A stretch of DNA of 11,374 nucleotides from an uncultured Mailhella sp. (lineage in GTDB: Bacteria; Desulfobacterota; Desulfovibrionia; Desulfovibrionales; Desulfovibrionaceae). Within the stretch, counting starts at the first letter, position 1. Every line of letters starts with the position of its first letter. The notes beneath the pieces were generated by a model. It had not been told where the DNA came from. It saw only the letters and a program-made list of their open reading frames with translations, and did no database searches. The position numbers were made by a program, and so were the translations under genes. Location of the stretch: NCBI GenBank assembly GCA_910579055.1, contig CAJTSU010000059.1, forward strand, positions 1 through 11,374, written 5' to 3'. This document shows positions 7,152-11,374 of this stretch, piece by piece.

Positions 7152-7163
7152 AAGAAAAATTAA
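7137..7163 (-). promoter_or_regulatory. Sigma-28 (FliA)-like promoter of the chemoreceptor gene
   Basis: On the minus strand, TTAATTTT (7156-7163), 11 nt, then TCCGATAG (7137-7144) matches the flagellar/chemotaxis consensus TAAAGTTT-N11-GCCGATAA at six of eight positions in each half, with the exact spacing. Sigma-28 controls many chemoreceptor genes, so the context fits. The element overlaps the sigma-70-type promoter, and which is used cannot be told from sequence. Confidence 0.5.
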
Positions 7164-7250
7164 GTACGCCTTGTTGTAAAATGGTGTTAAAAATTTTCTT
7201 GACCGCAGGAGGCGCGAGCGCAGCGAGCTTGGAGGCCGAGCCGAAGGCGG

Positions 7251-7275
7251 CGAAGCGGGGTTTGTCATCAGTCTG
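7251..7275. repeat. Dispersed intergenic repeat, module 1, copy 2
   Basis: CGAAGCGGGG continuing TTTGTCATCAGTCTG matches 75-100 with one deleted base and one substitution. It follows a run of GCGAGC/GCGAAGC-like units (about 7211-7256) and leads straight into two hairpins at 7276-7305. Confidence 0.6.
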
Positions 7276-7305
7276 GCCCGTGTGGAACACGGGCCGCTTT
7301 GCGGC
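7276..7305. repeat. Two adjoining GC-rich hairpins
   Basis: GCCCGTGT-GGA-ACACGGGC (7276-7294) is an 8-bp perfect stem with a 3-nt loop. It abuts and slightly overlaps GCCGC-TTT-GCGGC (7293-7305). The second hairpin is repeated exactly at 43-55. Neither is followed by a T-tract, so they are better seen as parts of the intergenic repeat than as terminators. Confidence 0.55.
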
Positions 7306-7514
7306 AACGAAGGTTACCGCCCTTGCTGGAGCAAAGGCATACGCCACGCACAGAGCTATCAACACGGTTCTCCAGAACCTTTTCCATGTTCTTCTTGCTT
7401 TTGTTTTACCAACGGGCTAATCTGTCAATTTCCAAAAAACAGAGAGGAAAAGCAAGACGTTAGGCTCTGTTCCCAGATAAAGAGCTTCCTTAATAACGTG
7501 GCCCCGGAACTGTT

Positions 7515-8723
7515 ATGAGCAATATCCTGCACCGCCTGGGCAGGCCTTCCAGGCATCCCTCCCTGCCTCCCTACGACTTTCGCCGCGCCCTGCCCTGGAC
7601 CGCCTTTGTCGCCATACTCTTCTGGCTCAACTATTCCGGCCGCGCCACGCTGAGCCCCCTTTTGGTCAGCGTGGAACGGGATCTGGGGATTGGCCATGCG
7701 GCGGCAACCTCACTCCTGTTCATGCAAAGCCTGGGCTTTTGCATTGCCCAGTTTATGTGCGGCTTTCTTCTCAGCCGGGTGCTCCCGCGCCGCATGACGG
7801 CCTTTTCCCTGATCTTTTCGGGTGCGGCCTTTCTGTTCATGCCTTTGGCCCAAAGTCTGAATGTGGCCCGCCCCATCTTTTTCGCCTTCGGCTTTTTTGC
7901 GGGGTTTTACTTCCCGGCGGCCATGTCTACCCTGTCCAGCCTGGTCTACCCCAAGGACTGGGGCAAGGCTGTGGCCGTGCACGAGTTTGCGCCCAATGTC
8001 GGATTCATCTGCATTCCGCTCGTGGCGCAGGCCCTTTTGCTTTATTTGCCCTGGCAGGGGGTGTTCTTTACCGTAGGCCTCTCTCTGCTTTGCGGCGGGC
8101 TGGGCTTCGCCGTTTTCGGACGAGGAGGAGGAAGCCACGCGGCCCCGCCCTCCTTCCGGGGTGTGCATGATATCGTATGGAATCCGGCGACCTGGGCGCT
8201 CATGGCCCTGCTCACCATCAGTTGTATCGGCGAATTTTCCGTGTACAGCATCCTCCAGGTCTATCTGGTACAGGACGTCCATCTCAGCCCCGAAGGAGCC
8301 AATGTAGCCATTGCGGCAACCCGCGTGCTTACCCCCGCCGCCGTGGTGCTCGGCGGCATTGTGGCGGACAAGAAAAACCCTTATGTGGTGCTGGCGGGCG
8401 GGCTTGCCCTGCACGCCCTCGCCCTGGCGCTCATGTGCCTGCCTTCCCGCTTCTGCGCCCTGCCGGGCATGGGGCTTCAGGCTTTTGCCATCGCACTGCT
8501 CTTCCCTTCCCTGTTCAAGGCCATGGCTTCGGCCTTTCCGGCTGATCGGCAGGCTCTGGTCATGTCTCTGACCATGCCGCTGGCCTCGCTGCTCTCCGCC
8601 GGCGTGGCCCCCATGTTTCTGGGGTGGTGCGGAGAAATATGGAGCTTTTGCGCCGGACTGGCTGCGGTTGGGGCAGCCTCCCTGCTCAGCTTGCTGGCCG
8701 TGCGCCTGTTGGCCCGCTCCTGA
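7515..8723 (+). CDS. Major facilitator superfamily (MFS) transporter
   Basis: This 402-residue inner-membrane protein is probably a proton-driven importer or an exchanger for a small organic molecule. About 12 hydrophobic helices are visible, beginning with WTAFVAILFWLNYSGRATLSPLL (residues 27-50 region). The loop after helix 2 has SRVLPRR, a reduced form of the MFS G-x-x-D-R-x-G-R-R motif lacking its Asp. Near the middle of the N-terminal half, WGKAVAVHEFAPNVGF places charged H and E residues inside a helix, which may contribute to substrate or proton binding. A short central loop (FGRGGGSHAAPPSF) joins the two six-helix halves. The start is not well fixed: the ATG has only a weak GGAAC upstream, and no better start is seen. 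The YgeY-type hydrolase gene follows 156 nt downstream in the same direction. The substrate is not recognisable. Confidence 0.88.
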   Translation: MSNILHRLGRPSRHPSLPPYDFRRALPWTAFVAILFWLNYSGRATLSPLLVSVERDLGIGHAAATSLLFMQSLGFCIAQFMCGFLLSRVLPRRMTAFSLIFSGAAFLFMPLAQSLNVARPIFFAFGFFAGFYFPAAMSTLSSLVYPKDWGKAVAVHEFAPNVGFICIPLVAQALLLYLPWQGVFFTVGLSLLCGGLGFAVFGRGGGSHAAPPSFRGVHDIVWNPATWALMALLTISCIGEFSVYSILQVYLVQDVHLSPEGANVAIAATRVLTPAAVVLGGIVADKKNPYVVLAGGLALHALALALMCLPSRFCALPGMGLQAFAIALLFPSLFKAMASAFPADRQALVMSLTMPLASLLSAGVAPMFLGWCGEIWSFCAGLAAVGAASLLSLLAVRLLARS

Positions 8724-8753
8724 TACTATAGAACATCACATTGAACGGAAAAG

Positions 8754-8769
8754 CGCTTTGCCGAAAGCG
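8754..8769. repeat. Hairpin CGCTTT-GCCG-AAAGCG after the MFS gene
   Basis: This perfect 6-bp stem with a 4-nt loop lies 30 nt past the MFS stop. There is no T-tract on the plus strand. Together with the repeat at 8799-8821 it occupies most of the spacer before the hydrolase gene and may be part of the same intergenic repeat family. Confidence 0.4.
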
Positions 8770-8798
8770 TGGCATCGGTTCGCCTAACCACCAAAATA

Positions 8799-8821
8799 CG
8801 CCTCCGGCGATCAAGGTTATT
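8799..8821. repeat. Dispersed intergenic repeat, module 2, copy 2
   Basis: CGCCTCCGGCGATC followed by AAGGTTATT matches 4961-4983 at 20 of 23 positions, in the same orientation on the plus strand. It sits between the MFS and hydrolase genes. Its presence argues against extending the hydrolase upstream to the GTG at 8769. Confidence 0.55.
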
Positions 8822-8879
8822 CTCAACACCACGTTATACCAGCCAAACAGTTTTTCACCTTCAGCCTCTTCAGATTGCT

Positions 8880-10109
8880 ATGGACAAAACCTTCAGGCTT
8901 CCCGCACAGGACATTCTCGAACACGCCCGCCGCTGCCTCCCCGACATGAGCGCCTTTCTGCGCGATCTCATCCGTTTGCCCTCGACCAGTTGCCATGAAG
9001 AAGCTGTCGTTCGCCGCATCATCGCGGAAATGGAAAAACTCGGCTACACGGCGGAAATCGACGGTATGGGCAACGCCCTGGGCCGCATGGGCTCCGGTTC
9101 CCGTCTGCTGGCCTACGACGCCCACATCGACACCGTGGGGCCGGGCGACCTGTCCAACTGGAGCTTTGATCCCTATATCGGATTTGAGGACGATCAATGC
9201 ATCGGCGGGCTGGGCGCTTCAGACCAGAGCGGCGGCATGGCGGCCATGCTCTATGGTGGAAAAATCATGGCCGACTTGAAGTTGCTGCCGGAAAACGTCT
9301 CTGTTCTTATGGCGGGCACAGTGCAGGAGGAAGACTGCGACGGGCTGGGCTGGCAATATCTTATCCGCGACTTCCTTGCCGCGCGCGGTCTGCGCCCGGA
9401 GGCGGCAGTCTCCACCGAACCCACGGACGGCGGCATCTATCGGGGGCATCGGGGCCGTATGGAAATCAGGGTGGAAATCAAGGGCCGTTCCTGCCACGGT
9501 TCCGCGCCCGAGCGCGGAGATAACGCCATTTTCGCCATGGGTCATGTCCTGCCTGAATTGGAACGCCTTGCCGATCGGCTGGGAGACGATTCCTTCCTCG
9601 GCAAGGGCAGTCTTACGGTTTCGGAAATCTTCTTCTCCTCCCCCTCGCGCTGCGCCGTGGCCGACGGATGTGCCGTTTCCATTGACCGCCGCCTCACCGC
9701 CGGGGAAGATGTGGATCTGGCTCTGGATCAGATCCGGGAACTTCCTTCCCTCAAAGCCCTTGGCGATCGGGCAACGGTAAGCCTGTACCGCTATGACAAG
9801 CCCTCCTGGACCGGACTGAGCTACCCTGCCGACTGCTTTTTCCCAGCCTGGAGCATTCCTGCGGATCATCCGCTCTGTCAAAGCTCCCTGAACTGCTGGA
9901 AAGAACTTTTTCCTGCTGAAACGCCCCGTTTGGACAAATGGACTTTTTCCACCAATGCCACGGCTATTGCAGGCATGTTCGGTATTCCGGTAATCGGCTT
10001 CGGGCCGGGCCGGGAACATCAGGCTCACAGCCCTGATGAAAAAACATGGAAGCAGGATCTGGTGCGTTGTGCGGCATTTTATGCGGCTCTGCCCGCAATG
10101 TGGGCATGA
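8880..10109 (+). CDS. YgeY-type M20 metallohydrolase (selenium-linked family)
   Basis: This 409-residue cytoplasmic zinc hydrolase of peptidase family M20 is close to E. coli YgeY in length and sequence. Likely metal and catalytic residues are H82 and D84 (AHIDTVG), D115 (GASDQSGGM), E150/E151 ([13 protein letters not shown]), E180 ([19 protein letters not shown]) and H383 ([13 protein letters not shown]). Family signatures [15 protein letters not shown] (204-218), [18 protein letters not shown] (245-262) and DKWTFSTNA (352-360) are all intact. YgeY usually sits in gene sets with diaminopropionate ammonia-lyase, SsnA and hydantoinase- or carbamoyltransferase-like enzymes; its exact substrate is unsettled. 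Here only an MFS transporter is adjacent. The ATG at 8880 was chosen because it gives the family's N-terminus. The open frame extends to a GTG at 8769, but that part is repeat sequence. No clear ribosome-binding site precedes the ATG. Confidence 0.9.
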   Translation: MDKTFRLPAQDILEHARRCLPDMSAFLRDLIRLPSTSCHEEAVVRRIIAEMEKLGYTAEIDGMGNALGRMGSGSRLLAYDAHIDTVGPGDLSNWSFDPYIGFEDDQCIGGLGASDQSGGMAAMLYGGKIMADLKLLPENVSVLMAGTVQEEDCDGLGWQYLIRDFLAARGLRPEAAVSTEPTDGGIYRGHRGRMEIRVEIKGRSCHGSAPERGDNAIFAMGHVLPELERLADRLGDDSFLGKGSLTVSEIFFSSPSRCAVADGCAVSIDRRLTAGEDVDLALDQIRELPSLKALGDRATVSLYRYDKPSWTGLSYPADCFFPAWSIPADHPLCQSSLNCWKELFPAETPRLDKWTFSTNATAIAGMFGIPVIGFGPGREHQAHSPDEKTWKQDLVRCAAFYAALPAMWA

Positions 10110-10161
10110 AGCCTCATGTTGCCGGAAGCCGCTGCCCCCCTTCCTCCATAATATACTCTTT

Positions 10162-11374
10162 TTACAGGATTTCTTCGGCCTGTTTCACCACATGTTCCAC
10201 GGTGAAGCCGAAGTGGCGGAAGAGGTCTTCTGCCGGAGCGGATTCACCGAAAGCGGTCATACCGATGACGCGGCCATCCAGCCCGACGTACTTCCACCAC
10301 CAGTCCGCGGCCTGGGCTTCCAGCGCGACGCGGGCGCGTACAGCGGAAGGCAGTACGGCTTCCCGGTAAGCTGCTTCCTGCCGGTCGAAGACTTCGCAGC
10401 AGGGCATGGATACCACGCGCACGCGGCGGCCCTTTGCTTCCAGCGCTTCGGCAGCGTTAACTGCCAATTCGACTTCTGACCCGCTGGCAATAAACACAAG
10501 CTCGGGGACTCCCGCACAATCGCGCAATATGTAGCCCCCGCGCCGGATGAGAGCCGACTGTTCCGCATTGCGTTCCTGGCGGGCAAGGCCCTGCCTGCTC
10601 ATAACCAGACAGGTAGGCCCGTCTGCACGCTCAACGGCGCTGATCCAGGCGACGGCGCTTTCCGCTCCGTCGCAGGGGCGCCATACATCCACTCCCGGCG
10701 TCAGACGCAGGCCGGCGCTCTGTTCCACGGGCTGATGCGTCGGGCCGTCCTCTCCCACACCGATGGAATCGTGGGTCAACACCCAGATCACGCGCTTTTT
10801 CATCAGCGCAGCCAGGCGAATGGCGTTCTTGCAGTAATCCGAGAACACCAGAAAGGTTCCGCCGTAGGGAATGAAACCGCCGTGCAGGGCGAAGCCGTTC
10901 ATGATCGTGCTCATGGCGAATTCGCGCACGCCATAGTGAATATAGTTGGCGCAGAACTTGCCGGGCGCAAGCGCTACGGCGCCATTGAATTTCGTGCCCA
11001 CGGAACCTGTCAGATCGGCGGCTCCGCCCACCAGTTCGGGCAAAGCGGGCGCGATGATATCCAGTACGCTCTTGCCTGCCGCGCGGGTGGCGATTTTCCT
11101 GCCGCCGTCTACCGGCGCGCTCATCACGCGCACGGCTTCCTCCGCGATTTCCGGCCAGGAGGCGGGCAGCTCCCCCTTCATGCGGCGCGTAAACTCGGCG
11201 GCCAGTTCCGGATATGCTTCCGTGTAACGGGCAAACAGCTCATTCCAGGCATCCTGCGCACGTTTTCCGGCAGGACGGGCATTCCAGGCGTCGTACACTT
11301 CCTGCGGAATGGTGAACGGCTCGTGCTTCCAGCCCAGAGCCTTCTTTGTTTCCGCAGCTTCGTCCGGGCCAAGA
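10162..11374 (-). CDS. Transketolase, C-terminal part (gene cut by window edge)
   Basis: About 403 residues of a roughly 660-residue thiamine diphosphate enzyme are present. It moves two-carbon ketol units between sugar phosphates in the non-oxidative pentose phosphate pathway, in the cytoplasm. The frame is open from the right edge (reading [15 protein letters not shown]) to a TAA at 10162-10164; the N-terminal cofactor domain lies outside. GGAADLTGS and [12 protein letters not shown], whose Glu is the conserved cofactor-activating residue, are followed by [19 protein letters not shown], which carries the conserved substrate-binding His. The C-terminal domain ([19 protein letters not shown] to [10 protein letters not shown]) completes the enzyme. 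The GTG at 11296-11298 is an internal codon, not a start. It converges with the YgeY-type gene across a 52-nt gap in which no terminator was recognised. Confidence 0.96.
   Translation of the reverse strand, partial: LGPDEAAETKKALGWKHEPFTIPQEVYDAWNARPAGKRAQDAWNELFARYTEAYPELAAEFTRRMKGELPASWPEIAEEAVRVMSAPVDGGRKIATRAAGKSVLDIIAPALPELVGGAADLTGSVGTKFNGAVALAPGKFCANYIHYGVREFAMSTIMNGFALHGGFIPYGGTFLVFSDYCKNAIRLAALMKKRVIWVLTHDSIGVGEDGPTHQPVEQSAGLRLTPGVDVWRPCDGAESAVAWISAVERADGPTCLVMSRQGLARQERNAEQSALIRRGGYILRDCAGVPELVFIASGSEVELAVNAAEALEAKGRRVRVVSMPCCEVFDRQEAAYREAVLPSAVRARVALEAQAADWWWKYVGLDGRVIGMTAFGESAPAEDLFRHFGFTVEHVVKQAEEIL

Larger units (their letters stand above)
7034..7514. other. Intergenic region between divergent chemoreceptor and MFS genes
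   Basis: This 481-bp gap separates divergent genes. It holds the chemoreceptor promoter (7123-7163), a GC-rich block with dispersed repeats and hairpins (about 7205-7350), and an AT-richer stretch of unknown role before the MFS gene. In the last part a nested inverted repeat (ACGTTA 7457-7462/TAACGT 7494-7499 around GCTCT 7464-7468/AGAGC 7481-7485) could fold in the MFS leader. No clear promoter for the MFS gene was seen. Reading frames over the repeat block look non-genic. Confidence 0.55.

Noticed and set aside
7132..7365. A 77-codon minus-strand open frame over the repeat block
   Set aside because: It lies wholly on dispersed repeat and hairpin DNA and overlaps the chemoreceptor promoter. 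The alanine-rich translation looks like a product of the repeat units, though such frames are often annotated as hypothetical proteins.
7394..7456. A 9-bp inverted repeat (CTTGCTTTT/AAAAGCAAG) with a 45-nt spacer
   Set aside because: The spacer is long, the arms are AT-rich, and it lacks terminator or operator geometry, so chance is the simplest explanation.
8769..8879. A 37-codon N-terminal extension of the YgeY-type gene from a GTG
   Set aside because: The extension is repeat sequence, is rich in Arg/Ser/Thr and has no counterpart in the family. The ATG at 8880 gives the usual length.
9219..10028. A 269-codon minus-strand frame opposite the YgeY-type gene
   Set aside because: It is the antisense shadow of a well-supported gene and has no recognisable domain.

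Overview
The window is about 57% GC by eye. It carries ordinary chromosomal bacterial genes separated by repeat-containing intergenic gaps. The gene mix and codon use suggest a Gram-negative bacterium, most likely a Desulfovibrionaceae-type deltaproteobacterium (Desulfovibrio/Bilophila/Mailhella-like). That placement is inference from general resemblance; no marker gene here proves it.

Layout. 1-289: intergenic, with a short repeat module and then a promoter. 290-365: tRNA-Lys(TTT) with encoded CCA, followed by a hairpin terminator. 476-618 (minus): a short reading frame resembling the C-terminal D0 segment of flagellin, probably a truncated and frameshifted relic. 671-2908 (plus): a two-gene unit of a MATE-family exporter and a WcbI-like protein. 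3020-4615 (minus): a Na+/phosphate cotransporter with a C-terminal PhoU-like domain. 4616-5017: a 0.4-kb gap with a minus-strand terminator and a repeat. 5018-7033 (minus): a chemoreceptor with an extracytoplasmic CZB-like zinc-binding domain, HAMP, PAS and signalling domains, preceded by overlapping sigma-28-like and sigma-70-like promoter elements. 7034-7514: intergenic, with the promoter and a GC-rich repeat/hairpin cluster. 7515-8723 (plus): an MFS transporter. 8880-10109 (plus): a YgeY-type M20 metallohydrolase. 10162-11374 (minus): the C-terminal part of transketolase, cut by the window edge.

How the genes relate. The MATE and WcbI-like genes are separated by 18 nt and are probably co-transcribed. 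The MFS transporter and YgeY hydrolase run in the same direction 156 nt apart and may form an uptake-plus-hydrolysis pair for a peptide-like or N-acyl substrate; the repeat between them makes co-transcription uncertain. The cotransporter, chemoreceptor and transketolase look independent.

I see no convincing new multi-gene system, CRISPR array, phage or insertion sequence. The best leads are the flagellin-like relic beside the tRNA, the sigma-28-like promoter of the chemoreceptor, the unusual position of its zinc-binding domain, the MATE/WcbI pairing, and a family of short dispersed intergenic repeats.
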